From the NCBI RefSeq assembly GCF_003703395.1, contig NZ_RDQN01000005.1, positions 202,102 to 266,101 of the forward strand: DNA of 64,000 nucleotides. The letters run 5' to 3'. Positions 44,316 to 53,785 of the stretch are shown here, one piece after another. Origin of the DNA: Pseudoxanthomonas spadix (GTDB taxonomy: Bacteria; Pseudomonadota; Gammaproteobacteria; Xanthomonadales; Xanthomonadaceae). A program made the translations under genes and the position numbers. Each line of letters starts with the position of its first letter. The first letter of the stretch is position 1. A model generated the notes under the pieces. It did not search any database. It was not told where the DNA came from and saw nothing but the letters and a program-made list of their open reading frames with translations.

Positions 44316-44343
44316 GGAACCACCTGGGCGTTCCGCGGTCAAA
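44316..44343 (+). promoter_or_regulatory. Candidate extracytoplasmic sigma-E-type promoter of rpoH
   Basis: GGAACCA (44316-44322) and GTCAAA (44338-44343), 15 bases apart, resemble the sigma-E class (GGAACTT-N15-GTCAAA/TCTGA). rpoH transcription by RpoE is known in gammaproteobacteria, so this is plausible, though it lies over 300 bases before the ATG. The 427 bases between the two divergent genes hold no ORF I accept. Confidence 0.35.
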
Positions 44344-44658
44344 TATGTACATCCGGTCACATCTTAGGGATGCGATGCGCGCTCGGCGCCGCATCGAATC
44401 TCCGTCGGCGCCAAGGCCGGGGAAGACCAGGAAACGACGCCATGTTGACAGCCTGCATGCGAGCCTTGCCCAAGCAGCGAGCGAATGCACCCGGATTTTC
44501 AGTCAGGGCATTCGAAGGGAAATGCAGTGCAGTTTTGGCGGGTGTTTCCAAAGATGAATGCAATAAAACAGGTTCCTGAGGGTTGTTCTCCTGGCAGAAC
44601 GCAGGGAACCATCCCAGGCCTTAGCAGTCAAACCCCCCACATTGCTAATATTGCTGCC

Positions 44659-45537
44659 ATGACCCAGATCTCCGCCGCCGCCCCCATGGTGGCCAACAAC
44701 CTCCCGATTCCCAGCCCGCTCGGCTCGCTGGACGCCTATATCGGCGCCGTGCACCAGATCCCGGTGCTCACCGTCGATGAGGAGCAGGAGCTGGCGCACC
44801 GTTTCCGCGACGACAACGACCTGGACGCTGCCCGCGAACTGGTCCACTCGCACCTGCGCTTCGTGGTGCATGTGGCCCGCGGCTACAGCGGCTACGGCCT
44901 GCAGCTGGGCGACCTGATCCAGGAAGGCAACATCGGCCTGATGAAGGCGGTCAAGCGCTTCGACCCGGACATGGGCGTGCGCCTGGTCAGCTTTGCCGTG
45001 CACTGGATCCGTGCCGAAATGCACGAGTTCATCCTCAAGAACTGGCGCATCGTCAAGGTCGCCACCACCAAGGCCCAGCGCAAGCTGTTCTTCAACCTGC
45101 GCAAGTCCAAGACCCGTCTGGGCTGGATGAATGCGGCCGAAGTCAGCGCCGTGGCCAAGGACCTGAACGTGTCCGAGCGCGAGGTGGTCGAGATGGAGTC
45201 GCGCCTGTCCGGCCGCGACATCGGCTTTGATGCCCCGTCCGATGAGGACGACGACCACGCCCCGCCGTCGCCGGCCAACTATCTGTCGGCCCATGAGGAA
45301 GACCCTTCCCAGGCCTACGAGCGCACCGACAGCGAGGACAATCAACTGGACCTGCTGCGAGAAGGGCTTGCCAGCTTGGACAAGCGTTCGCGCGACATCG
45401 TGAGCCGTCGCTGGCTGGATCCGGACAACAAGATCACCCTGCAGGAGCTGGCCGACGAATACGGCGTGTCGGCCGAACGCATCCGCCAGATCGAGGCCAA
45501 CGCGCTGAAGAAGATGAAGGCGCTGTTCGCGGCCTGA
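44659..45537 (+). CDS. rpoH: RNA polymerase heat-shock sigma factor (sigma-32)
   Basis: 292 residues, normal RpoH length. Region 2 ([35 protein letters not shown] in pieces), the RpoH box [13 protein letters not shown], region 3 and region 4 ([24 protein letters not shown]) are intact. It directs transcription of chaperone and protease genes. ATG 44659 starts MTQISAAAP; the upstream extension of the frame has no homology. An intrinsic terminator follows. Confidence 0.96.
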   Translation: MTQISAAAPMVANNLPIPSPLGSLDAYIGAVHQIPVLTVDEEQELAHRFRDDNDLDAARELVHSHLRFVVHVARGYSGYGLQLGDLIQEGNIGLMKAVKRFDPDMGVRLVSFAVHWIRAEMHEFILKNWRIVKVATTKAQRKLFFNLRKSKTRLGWMNAAEVSAVAKDLNVSEREVVEMESRLSGRDIGFDAPSDEDDDHAPPSPANYLSAHEEDPSQAYERTDSEDNQLDLLREGLASLDKRSRDIVSRRWLDPDNKITLQELADEYGVSAERIRQIEANALKKMKALFAA

Positions 45538-45565
45538 TCTGGATTGCGCGCCATTGCTTGCAAGG

Positions 45566-45588
45566 ACCCCGCCTCGGCGGGGTTTTTT
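45566..45588 (+). terminator. Intrinsic terminator after rpoH
   Basis: ACCCCGC (45566-45572), loop CTCG, GCGGGGT (45577-45583) and a run of T to 45588. A strong Rho-independent hairpin 29 bases after the rpoH stop; it also separates rpoH from convergent priA. Confidence 0.92.
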
Positions 45589-45645
45589 ATGTGACGGGGT
45601 TCGTTCGGGCAACGCACGCCGCAGCCGCCGCGTGCGCTCAGCCTC

Positions 45646-47826
45646 TCAGTACAGGTCGATCGGATCCACATCCAGTGACCAGCGCACGCGGCGGGCCTCG
45701 GGCCATGCCTCGATGGCCGGCAGGGCGGTTTGCAGGGCGGCATGCAGGCGCGGGCGCTGGATGGCCGAGAGCAGCAGCTGCATGCGCTGGAAGCCGGCCC
45801 GGCGCGGCATCGGCGCGGGCATCGGCCCGTGCAGTTCCAGGTCCTGGGCGGCATTGGCCAGGGCCACGCGCGTGGCGCGCAGGAACGCCTGCACGTGCTC
45901 GAGCTGCCTGGCTTCGGCGCGGATCATGGCCAGGTGCGCGAACGGCGGAAAGCCGGCCGCCTGGCGCTGGATCAGTTCGGCATCGGCAAAGGCGCGATAG
46001 CCGCCGGACAGCAGCGTTTCCAGCAGCGGATGGCCGGGATGGTGGGTCTGCAGCCACACCTGACCCGGCCGCGCGGCGCGGCCGGCGCGGCCGGCCACCT
46101 GGATCAGCAGCTGCGCGAGCTTTTCGCCGGCGCGGAAATCGGCCGAGAACAGGCCTTCGTCCACGCCCACCACCACCACCAGGGTCAGCAGCGGCAGGTC
46201 GTGGCCCTTGGCCAGGATCTGGGTGCCGACCAGGATCCCGGGGCCTTCGCCGAGCGTGGCGAAGTGCCGTTCAAGCGCGTCCTTGCGCTGGGTGGTGCTG
46301 CGGTCGATGCGCAGCACCGGCACCTGCGCGAAGCTGTCGGCCAGCAGTTCCTCGAGCCGTTCGGTGCCTACGCCCTGCGGCTGCAGGGCCAGGCCGCCGC
46401 AGTCCGGGCAGGCCGGCGGGGCAGGCCTGCGATGGCCACAGTGATGACACTGCAGGCGGCGCCCGGCCGCGTGTACGGTCATCGGCGCGTCGCAGCGGTT
46501 GCAGTGCGCGCTCCAGCCACAGTCGTGGCACAGCAGCACCGGCGCATAGCCACGGCGGTTCTTGAACACCAGCACCTGACCGCCGGCCTGCAGCTGGGTG
46601 GCGATCACCGCCAGCGTCTCCGGGGCCAGGCCGGCGGCCAGCGCACGCTTGCGCACGTCCACCACGCGCACCGACGGTGCCTTGGCCTCGCCGGCGCGTT
46701 CGGCCAGCCGCAGGTGCGCGTAACGGCCGGCCCGGGCGTTGTGCAGCGTCTCCAGCGAGGGCGTGGCGCTCCCCAGAATCACCGGCACCTGCAGCGCCTT
46801 GCCGCGCACCAGGGCGAAATCGCGGGCGTGGTAGCGGATCCCGTCCAGCTGCTTGTAGCTGCCGTCGTGCTCCTCGTCGATCACGATCAGGCCGGCCTCG
46901 GGCAGCGGCACGAACACCGCCGAGCGCGTGCCCACGATCACCCGCGCCTGACCGCGCAGGCACGCCGCCCAGGTCAGCGCGCGTTCGTTGTCGGCCAGGC
47001 CCGAATGCAGCGCATGCACCTCCACGCCCAGGCGCGCGCGGAAGCGGGCCAGGGTCTGCGGGGTCAGGCCGATCTCCGGCACCAGCACCAGCGCCTGGCG
47101 GCCACGCGCCAGGCAGGCGGCGATGGCCTGCAGGTAGACCTCGGTCTTGCCCGAGCCGGTCACCCCTTCCAGCAGGATCGGGGCGAAGCCGTGGCCGGGA
47201 ATCGCGGCGACCGCGGCCGCCTGCTCGGGATTGAGCGGGGGGCCGGACTGCATCGGCAGGACCGTGGGTGCGGCCTGCTCGGCCTGGCGCTCGGCGAACC
47301 CGCGCTGGGCCAGGCTGCGCGCGGCGCTGCGCCAGCCGGGCTGGAGGTCGTCCAGCTGCCATTCGGCCAGGCCATCGCGGCCCAGGGCGTCGGCCAGCAG
47401 GCGCGGCTTGCTGCCGGCGCGCAGGCGATCCAGTGCGCTCATGCCGGCTTCGGTCAGGCGCCAGCGCCAGGTTTCGCGCACGGGCAATGGTTGGCCACGG
47501 CGCAGTGACCCGGGCAGGGCGGTGGCCAGCACTTCGCCCAGCGGAGCATGGGTGTAGCCGGCCAGCCACTGCAGCGAGCGGCGCAGTTCGCCGGCCAGCA
47601 GCGGGGCTTCATCCAGGATCTGCAGTGCCGCGCGCAGTTCGCTGGCGGCCGGGTCCGGTTCGGCCACGGCGACGACCACGCCGACCAGTTCGCGGTTGCC
47701 GAAGGGCACCCGGACCCGCCGGCCCACGTCCTCGGCGCCCGCCGGATGTCCGGCAGGCGGCAGATAGTCGAAGGCCTGCCGCAACGGAACCGGCACGGCG
47801 ACCCGGAGAACCAAGGTGGGAGACAT
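45646..47826 (-). CDS. priA: Primosomal protein N' (replication restart helicase PriA)
   Basis: 726 residues. 3'-DNA-binding N-terminus, SF2 helicase with GVTGSGKTEVY (motif I) and VIDEEH (motif II), and zinc cysteines in CHDCGWSAHCNRC and CHHCGHRRPAPPACPDC. It reloads DnaB at repaired forks. The start at 47826 (MSPTLVLRVAVPV) matches family proteins; a GTG at 47853 adds nine residues. A pair of DnaA boxes lies 120 bases upstream. Confidence 0.95.
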   Translation of the reverse strand: MSPTLVLRVAVPVPLRQAFDYLPPAGHPAGAEDVGRRVRVPFGNRELVGVVVAVAEPDPAASELRAALQILDEAPLLAGELRRSLQWLAGYTHAPLGEVLATALPGSLRRGQPLPVRETWRWRLTEAGMSALDRLRAGSKPRLLADALGRDGLAEWQLDDLQPGWRSAARSLAQRGFAERQAEQAAPTVLPMQSGPPLNPEQAAAVAAIPGHGFAPILLEGVTGSGKTEVYLQAIAACLARGRQALVLVPEIGLTPQTLARFRARLGVEVHALHSGLADNERALTWAACLRGQARVIVGTRSAVFVPLPEAGLIVIDEEHDGSYKQLDGIRYHARDFALVRGKALQVPVILGSATPSLETLHNARAGRYAHLRLAERAGEAKAPSVRVVDVRKRALAAGLAPETLAVIATQLQAGGQVLVFKNRRGYAPVLLCHDCGWSAHCNRCDAPMTVHAAGRRLQCHHCGHRRPAPPACPDCGGLALQPQGVGTERLEELLADSFAQVPVLRIDRSTTQRKDALERHFATLGEGPGILVGTQILAKGHDLPLLTLVVVVGVDEGLFSADFRAGEKLAQLLIQVAGRAGRAARPGQVWLQTHHPGHPLLETLLSGGYRAFADAELIQRQAAGFPPFAHLAMIRAEARQLEHVQAFLRATRVALANAAQDLELHGPMPAPMPRRAGFQRMQLLLSAIQRPRLHAALQTALPAIEAWPEARRVRWSLDVDPIDLY

Positions 47827-47943
47827 CGGGCGCAAGTGTAGGGCACCGGTCACACGGGACAGGCCGATGTGCGTTTGCGGCAGGAACCTGACCAGAGGTT
47901 AACGAAACCGACGCAAATGCCGGTCCCCATTGGGAAAATCCCC

Positions 47944-47966
47944 TTATCCACACCGCTTGTGGATAA
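47944..47966. promoter_or_regulatory. Pair of inverted DnaA boxes upstream of priA
   Basis: TTATCCACA (47944-47952) on the plus strand and its exact inverse TGTGGATAA (47958-47966) five bases later, both perfect consensus DnaA boxes. Two boxes in a 23-base region could let DnaA regulate priA or the divergent gene. There is no cluster of boxes, AT-rich unwinding region or dnaA/dnaN/gidA here, so I do not call it an origin. Confidence 0.7.
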
Positions 47967-48161
47967 CCCTGTGCATGGCCGGGCTGCTCCACGCGAAAAA
48001 ACCGGTGCCGTCTGGGCCCACGTCACATTGGTGAAAAAAACGCCAAGGCGACATTGTCTTATGGATCAATTGGTTGGCCGTGGAACAGGCTGACTCGTGG
48101 CGGTCATGCGCCGCCTGGCCGAGGCGTGTGAACACAAAGTGATTGCTGTGCACAACCGTCT

Positions 48162-49343
48162 GTGAAGCCAACCCGCAGGATTCCCGGGAAATTTGAATGT
48201 TTGGACAATGTCAAGAGTTTCCTTGACGAAGCCAACCAGGACTGCGGCGCCTATCATGCAGGCCATACTTTTTCTCCTCAGCAGACCATTCCCGCCTTGA
48301 ACCTTCCTGCCGACGTCCCGGCCGCATTGTCCGCCTTCCTGCGGGGCGTCGAGCGCCGCGGCGTGATCCTGGCCGAGCTGCAGTGCGGCCGCCGCGAAAC
48401 CGGCGAGATCGCCCTGGCAGCCGCGCTGCGCGCCTTCCGCCAGTACGCCAGCGAGCAGCCGATGGCGCAGTGGCCGCGCGGCTTCTGGTCGCTGCTGGTC
48501 GCCGCCCCGCCGCTGCGTCAGGCCCATCCCGAGGCGCGCTGGCCGCAGGAGCTGGACTGGCTGGCCGACCTGTCCGATGTCGACCGCATGGCCCTGCTGC
48601 TGCGCCTGGCCGCCGGCCTGGACGAGGACGAGGCCGCCGCGGCCATGGATCTGGACCAGGCCGGCTACCGGGCCGCCCTCACCCGGGCCTGCCCACGCGA
48701 TGCGCAAGGCCAGCCTGATCCGCAGGGCTGGCGTGCCCTGGCCGAAGCGGTCCAGCAGCATCTGCGCGCGCTCTCGCCCGAGCGCCTGGCGCACCTGTCG
48801 CGCCTGCGCGAAACCCTGGTGCTGGGCGCCGAGCGTCGCGCCGTGGTGCCCGAACCGGACCTCGCCGTACCCGCGCCGCAGCCGGTGCCGAACCAACCGG
48901 CCGCAGGGCCGCCGGCTGCGGCCAGGCCGGCGCCGCGCGCGCGGCGGGCCTTGCCGTGGAAGCTGGCGCTGGTCGCGTTGCTGGTGCTGGGCGCGCTGGC
49001 GGCGCTGGCCGCGTGGTGGTGGCACGGCCAGCAGGCGCGATTGTCCGCGCCGGCCACCACGGCAGCGAAGGTTGGCGAATTCGGGGCGCAGGCGCTGCAG
49101 GCCGATGCGCCGGTGCAGGTGGAAGCCCTGCCAGGTGGCGACCGGGCCGGACAGCGCTTCGATGCGGCCCAGAGCGTGCTGACCCATCCGGATTTCGACC
49201 TGCTGATGGACCCGCAGGGGCTGGCCCTGGCCCGGCGCGCGGGATTTCTGTCCTGGTACGCGGCCGCCCCGCAGCAGCGCCAGCGCGATGCCGCGCAGGC
49301 GATGACCGCCGCCGCGCAGGAGACCGGTGATGTCGCGCGGTAG
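48162..49343 (+). CDS. Membrane protein with sigma-70 region-4-like and DUF3619-like parts
   Basis: 393 residues as drawn from the GTG at 48162, but the first 45 look noncoding and a TTG at 48297 (NLPADVPAAL) is an alternative start. The segment around LADLSDVDRMALLLRLAAGLDEDEAAAAMDLDQAGYRAALTRA resembles sigma-70 region 4.2; then a Pro/Ala linker, one TM segment (WKLALVALLVLGALAALAAW) and a tail with DFDLLMDPQGLALARRAGFLSWY, like the end of DUF3619. In betaproteobacteria an ECF sigma, DUF3619 and DUF3106 form an operon; here two would be fused. It overlaps the DUF3106 gene by 14 bases. Confidence 0.65.
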   Translation: MKPTRRIPGKFECLDNVKSFLDEANQDCGAYHAGHTFSPQQTIPALNLPADVPAALSAFLRGVERRGVILAELQCGRRETGEIALAAALRAFRQYASEQPMAQWPRGFWSLLVAAPPLRQAHPEARWPQELDWLADLSDVDRMALLLRLAAGLDEDEAAAAMDLDQAGYRAALTRACPRDAQGQPDPQGWRALAEAVQQHLRALSPERLAHLSRLRETLVLGAERRAVVPEPDLAVPAPQPVPNQPAAGPPAAARPAPRARRALPWKLALVALLVLGALAALAAWWWHGQQARLSAPATTAAKVGEFGAQALQADAPVQVEALPGGDRAGQRFDAAQSVLTHPDFDLLMDPQGLALARRAGFLSWYAAAPQQRQRDAAQAMTAAAQETGDVAR

Positions 49344-49947
49344 GTGGCGCCTGGCCCTGCTGGCGCCGGCATTGCTGGCCAGCGTGGTCGCCAGCCTGCT
49401 GGCCCAGCCCACACCGGGCGATCGCATCACCGAGGCGGTGCAGGCGCAGCGGGCCGGCCGCCTGGCCGCGCTGGGTGCGCCCGGCCGCAGGGCTTTCGCC
49501 CAGCGGATGGTCGCCTGGGACAGGTTGCCGCCGCTGCAGCGGGCGCAGCAGCGGGCCGAGTACGCCGACTGGATCGCCCTGGATGCGGCCACCCGCACTC
49601 GCCTGCAGCAGGCTGCCGCAACCCTGGCCACCCTGCCGCCGGCGCAGCAGCAGGCGATGCTGGCCCGCTTCCAGCAGCTCGATGCGGCCGAGCAGGCCGG
49701 CTGGCGGCTGGGCCCGGACCTGGGCGCCGATTACGGCAAGCTTTATCCGCTGCTGGCGTTCATGCCCGACGCCGAGCGTGAGCCGATCCTGGCCGTGCTG
49801 CGGCAGATGAGCGCGCCCCAGCGTGCCGAGCTGGCGGTGCTGGCCCAGCGCACCCCGCCGCAGGCGCGTGATGCCCTGCGCCAGGCATTGATCGCCACCC
49901 CCAGCGCCTCGCGCGCGCAGTGGCTGCGCGAACAGCTGGCGCGCTGA
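49330..49947 (+). CDS. DUF3106 domain-containing exported protein
   Basis: 205 residues. Signal/anchor segment (LALLAPALLASVVASLLA), then a helical DUF3106 domain: RRAFAQRMVAWDRLPPLQRAQQRAEYADWIAL and LPPAQQQAMLARFQQLDA, repeating W/L/R-rich units. Role unknown; it accompanies a sigma-like gene. ATG 49330 has AGGAG seven bases upstream. A GTG three bases earlier is not preferred. Confidence 0.82.
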   Translation: MSRGRWRLALLAPALLASVVASLLAQPTPGDRITEAVQAQRAGRLAALGAPGRRAFAQRMVAWDRLPPLQRAQQRAEYADWIALDAATRTRLQQAAATLATLPPAQQQAMLARFQQLDAAEQAGWRLGPDLGADYGKLYPLLAFMPDAEREPILAVLRQMSAPQRAELAVLAQRTPPQARDALRQALIATPSASRAQWLREQLAR

Positions 49948-50152
49948 AAGCCCACAGGGGCATGGGTCCGGCTGCAACGGCCTGAACCCCCGCCCCATTC
50001 CGGATGCCGGGACCCGGGTCCCGGTCTTTCCCGCCTCGCCTGCCCCCAAACACATCGATACAGCGGCTGCCCGCTAACATGGCGGCCCTTTCCGGCCCGA
50101 TGCCAGCGCCCATCCTGCGCGCGGTCGCAGCCGAGATGTCTTCCGGTTTTCC

Positions 50153-51523
50153 ATGTCCTCCTCCCTCCTTTTGCCCGCGCCGGGCCTTGCGCAGGAAGTG
50201 CGCACCACCGGCCGGCTGGCGCTGCCGCTGGTCATCGGCCATGTCTCGGCCGGCCTGGTCGGCTTTGTCGACAACATCATCGCCGGCCACCACGGCACCG
50301 CCACCCTGGCCGCGGTCACCACCGGCACGGCGCTGATGTGGCTGCCGTTGATGGTCCCGATCGGCACCCTGGTGGCGCTGGCCGCGTCGGTGTCCCATCA
50401 CGACGGCGCCGGCGAGCACGCGCGCATCGGCCCGCTGTTCCGCCAGGCGCTGTGGCTGGCGGCGGCGCTGGCCGTGGCGATGTTCGCATTCCTGAGCGCG
50501 GCGCCGTACGCACTGGCCCCGATGGGCATCGCCCCGGAGATCGTGCCGGGTGCGCGCGATTTCCTGCTCGGCATCCGCTGGGGCCTGCCGGCGATGGCGA
50601 TGTTCCTGTGCATGCGCAACCTGAGCGAAGGCATGCACTGGACCCTGCCGACCATGGTGCTGGGCTTCGGCGGGCTGTTGCTGCTGGCGCCGCTGGGCTA
50701 TGGGCTGGCCTTCGGCCGCTGGGGCCTGCCGGCGCTGGGCGCGGGCGGGCTGGGGATCGCCTCGGCGGTGACGATGTGGGTGCAGATGCTGCTGTTCCTG
50801 GCCTACCTGGCGCGGGCGCGCAAGTTCGCTGCGCTGGGGCTGTTCGCGCGTTTCGAGCCGCCGCGCTGGAGCCAGATCGCACCACTGCTGCGCACCGGCC
50901 TGCCGATCGGGGTGACGGTCCTGCTGGAAGGCGGGTTGTTCATCGCCACCGCGCTGCTGATCGCGCGCCTGGGCGCGGTGCCGGCCGCCGCGCACCAGAT
51001 CGCGATCAACCTCTCGGCGATCTGCTTCATGGTGCCCATGGGCCTGGCCGAGGCCACCACGGTGCGGGTGGGGCATGCGCTGGGCCGGCGCGATGGGGCC
51101 GGCGTGCTGCGCGCGGTGCGTGCCGGCTATGCCATCGTGCTGTGCACGCAGGGGCTGGGCGCGCTGGTGCTGGCGCTGTTCCACAACCAGATCGCGGCCA
51201 TCTATACCAACGATATGGCCGTGGCCGGGCTGGCCGGCCACCTGCTGGTGCTGGCGGCGATCTTCCAGTTTCCCGACGGCATCCAGGTCATGTCCGCCGG
51301 CGCCCTGCGCGGACTGCGGGACACGCGCGTGCCGATGCTGCTGGCAGCCATCTCCTACTGGGGCATCGGCATGCCGCTGGGTGCCGGGCTTGGCCTGGGG
51401 CTGGGCTACGGCCCGCGCGGGATGTGGGTGGGCCTGACCATCGGCCTGACCGTGGCCTCGATCCTGATGGGCCTGCGCCTGCGGTACAGCAGCCGCAGGC
51501 TGGCCGGGTTGCCGGCCCGGTAG
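50153..51523 (+). CDS. MATE-family multidrug/Na+ efflux transporter
   Basis: 456 residues with 12 hydrophobic segments. Signatures of the NorM branch: ALPLVIGHVSAGLVGFVDNIIAGHHGTATLAAVTTG at the N-terminus and the repeated half EVAM...VLLEGGLFIATALLIARLGAVPAAAHQIAINLS. Antiporter expelling cationic drugs with Na+/H+. Starts at ATG 50153 after a 205-base gap; no regulator beside it. The stop overlaps the start of a REP cluster. Confidence 0.92.
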   Translation: MSSSLLLPAPGLAQEVRTTGRLALPLVIGHVSAGLVGFVDNIIAGHHGTATLAAVTTGTALMWLPLMVPIGTLVALAASVSHHDGAGEHARIGPLFRQALWLAAALAVAMFAFLSAAPYALAPMGIAPEIVPGARDFLLGIRWGLPAMAMFLCMRNLSEGMHWTLPTMVLGFGGLLLLAPLGYGLAFGRWGLPALGAGGLGIASAVTMWVQMLLFLAYLARARKFAALGLFARFEPPRWSQIAPLLRTGLPIGVTVLLEGGLFIATALLIARLGAVPAAAHQIAINLSAICFMVPMGLAEATTVRVGHALGRRDGAGVLRAVRAGYAIVLCTQGLGALVLALFHNQIAAIYTNDMAVAGLAGHLLVLAAIFQFPDGIQVMSAGALRGLRDTRVPMLLAAISYWGIGMPLGAGLGLGLGYGPRGMWVGLTIGLTVASILMGLRLRYSSRRLAGLPAR

Positions 51524-51646
51524 GGCGGGTCTTGACCCGCCGTGGTCGCACTCCAATCGCAATCGAGGCCGTATCGCGGTGGCGGGTCAAGACCCGCCGC
51601 TCGTGGTTCGACCGGTATCGCGGTGGCGGGTCAAGACCCGCCCTAC
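51520..51646. repeat. REP cluster: three GGCGGGTC palindromes bounded by GTAG/CTAC
   Basis: Opens with GTAGGGCGGGTCTTGACCC at 51520, followed by two GGCGGGTCAAGACCCGCC palindromes at 51581-51598 and 51625-51642, ending CTAC at 51646. A 28-base unit is directly repeated at 51571-51598 and 51615-51642 (period 44). Same family as 8124-8187. It lies between norM-like and sppA genes. Confidence 0.85.
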
Positions 51647-51738
51647 GCGGCTCCCACGGCAGGTGTCATGACGTGTGGGGCATGCCGATGGCGCCATCCA
51701 GCGGCTAAGCTGGCGGCCAGTTCCTGCACTGAGCGCGC

Positions 51739-53652
51739 ATGCCAATGAACCAGCCCGTCCGCCGCGGTCCCGTCAGCCGATTCTTCATCGGCCTGTGGGA
51801 CGTGATGAATTTCACCCGCCGGCTGATCATCAACCTGGTGTTCTTCGGCCTGCTGTTCCTGGTGGCGGTGTTGGTGATCGTCGCGCTGGCCAAGGGCAGC
51901 GCCGGCCCGCGGCCGCTGCGCGACAACACCACCCTGGTGATCGCGCCCGACGCGGCGCTGGTGGAGCAGTATTCCTCCGATCCGGCCAGCCGCGCGCTGG
52001 CCAAGGCGTTTGGCGGGAAGGGCGGCGAAGTGCAGCTGCGCGACCTGCTGCGGGTGCTCGAGGCGGCCAGGGACGACAAGAAGATCAACCGGGTGCTGGT
52101 GAATTTCGACAAGCTGCAGGCCAGCGGCTACGCCTCGCTGCGCGAGGTGGCCGGCGCGCTGGCCGGGTTGCGCGCCTCGGGCAAGCAGATCGTGGCCTTC
52201 GGCGAGAACATGAGCCAGGGCCAGTACCTGCTCGCCGCGCAGGCCAATGAGGTCTATCTGGACCCGATGGGCAGCGTGGTGATCGAAGGCCTGGGCCGCT
52301 ATCGCCAGTACTACCGCGAAGGCCTGCAGGACAAGCTGGGCGTGGATGTGCACCTGTTCCGCGTGGGCGAATTCAAGTCCGCCGCCGAGCCGTTTGTGCT
52401 GGACGCGGCCTCGCCGGAGTCCAAGCAGGCCGACCTGTACTGGATGAACGACATCTGGAACCGCTACCTGGCCGACGTGGGCAAGGCCCGCAATCTGTCG
52501 CCCTCGGTCCTGGCGGCGGCCATCGACAACCTGCCGGCCGACGTGGTCGCCGCCGGTGGCGACCTGGCCAGGCTGGCCCAGCAGCAGAAGCTGGTCGATG
52601 GCCTGAAGACGGCCCAGGAACTGAACCAGGAGCTGATCAAGCGCGGGGTGGCCGATGAGGACGACGAGGACCACCTGGGCTTTCGTCACGTCAACTTCGA
52701 TGCCTACCTGGCCCACCTGGGTGCGCGCACTTCGCCGCTGGACGAGCGCAACCAGGTGGCCGTGGTGGTGGCTGCCGGCGAGATCTCCGGCGGTGAGCAG
52801 CCGGCCGGCAAGATCGGTGGGATCAGCACCTCGGCGCTGCTGCGCGAGGCGCGCCAGGACGAGAAGGTCAAGGCGGTGGTATTGCGCGTGGATTCGCCCG
52901 GCGGCGAGGTGTTCGCCTCCGAGCAGATCCGCCGCGAGGTGGTCGCGCTGCAGGCGGCCGGCAAGCCGGTGGTGGTGTCGATGGGTGACCTGGCCGCTTC
53001 GGGCGGCTACTGGATCAGCATGAACGCCGATCGCATCTACGCCGATGCCTCCACCATCAGCGGCTCGATCGGCATCTTCGGTCTGATCCCCAACTTCGCC
53101 CGCGCACTGGACAAGATCGGCGTGCACACCGATGGCGTGGGCACCACCCGCATCGCCGGCGCCTTCAACCCGACCAAGCCGCTGGACCCGGAGCTGGGCA
53201 GCGTGATCCAGGCGGTGATCAACAAGGGCTATGCCGACTTCACCGGCCGGGTCGCCGCCGCCCGCCACAAGAGCGTCGAGCAGATCGATCAAGTCGCCCG
53301 CGGCCGGGTGTGGTCGGGCCAGCAGGCGCTCGAACGCGGCCTGGTCGACCAGCTGGGCGGGCTGAAGGACGCCATCGCCGACGCCGCCGCCCGGGCCAAG
53401 TTGGGCGAGCCGGGCAAGTACCGGGTGCGCTACCTGGAGAAGGCGCTTTCGCCATTCGAACAGTTCCTGGCCAACGCCGCCGGCAGCCCGATGGGCCAGG
53501 CCCTGCTGGGCCGCTCGGAGCTGGCCCAGGTGGCCCTGCTCAGGGCCATGCCGCAGACCGCCCAGCAGCTGCAGTTCGTGCAGGCCGCGCTGGCGCGCGA
53601 GCCGGGCGCCAAGCCGGTGACCGAGCTGGCGTATTGCTTCTGCGGGTTCTGA
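51739..53652 (+). CDS. sppA: Signal peptide peptidase A (67-kDa type, protease IV)
   Basis: 637 residues in the long two-domain form. N-terminal membrane anchor (RLIINLVFFGLLFLVAVLVIVALA), first S49 half with catalytic Lys near K213 (EFKSAAEPF), second half with catalytic Ser near S421 (GDLAASGGYWI). It degrades cleaved signal peptides in the inner membrane. The start is ATG 51739; ATG two codons later is also possible. Confidence 0.95.
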   Translation: MPMNQPVRRGPVSRFFIGLWDVMNFTRRLIINLVFFGLLFLVAVLVIVALAKGSAGPRPLRDNTTLVIAPDAALVEQYSSDPASRALAKAFGGKGGEVQLRDLLRVLEAARDDKKINRVLVNFDKLQASGYASLREVAGALAGLRASGKQIVAFGENMSQGQYLLAAQANEVYLDPMGSVVIEGLGRYRQYYREGLQDKLGVDVHLFRVGEFKSAAEPFVLDAASPESKQADLYWMNDIWNRYLADVGKARNLSPSVLAAAIDNLPADVVAAGGDLARLAQQQKLVDGLKTAQELNQELIKRGVADEDDEDHLGFRHVNFDAYLAHLGARTSPLDERNQVAVVVAAGEISGGEQPAGKIGGISTSALLREARQDEKVKAVVLRVDSPGGEVFASEQIRREVVALQAAGKPVVVSMGDLAASGGYWISMNADRIYADASTISGSIGIFGLIPNFARALDKIGVHTDGVGTTRIAGAFNPTKPLDPELGSVIQAVINKGYADFTGRVAAARHKSVEQIDQVARGRVWSGQQALERGLVDQLGGLKDAIADAAARAKLGEPGKYRVRYLEKALSPFEQFLANAAGSPMGQALLGRSELAQVALLRAMPQTAQQLQFVQAALAREPGAKPVTELAYCFCGF

Positions 53653-53679
53653 GCCTGGATGTCGTTTCGGCGTACCGAG

Positions 53680-53714
53680 CCCTCCCTTGCGCAGCAGGGG
53701 AGGGTTGGGAGGGG
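53680..53714. repeat. REP-like palindrome downstream of sppA
   Basis: CCCTCCCTTGCGCAGCAGGGGAGGG (split: CCCTCCC, TTGCGCAGCA, GGGGAGGG) followed by TTGGGAGGGG. A dispersed hairpin of a different type from the GTAG family, in the convergent gap after sppA. Confidence 0.6.
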
Positions 53715-53785
53715 TGCTCTTTTGCTTGTGCCGTTCGCGTGGCCGCGCGATCGCCGCCCAGCCCGTTCGCAACCCGGCGCAACCG

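Noticed and set aside
47944..47966. Replication origin
   Set aside because: Only two DnaA boxes, no AT-rich unwinding element and no dnaA/dnaN/parAB/gidA neighbours.
51571..51642. Possible CRISPR-like repeat
   Set aside because: Only two copies, both palindromic REP units; no spacers array and no cas genes in the window.
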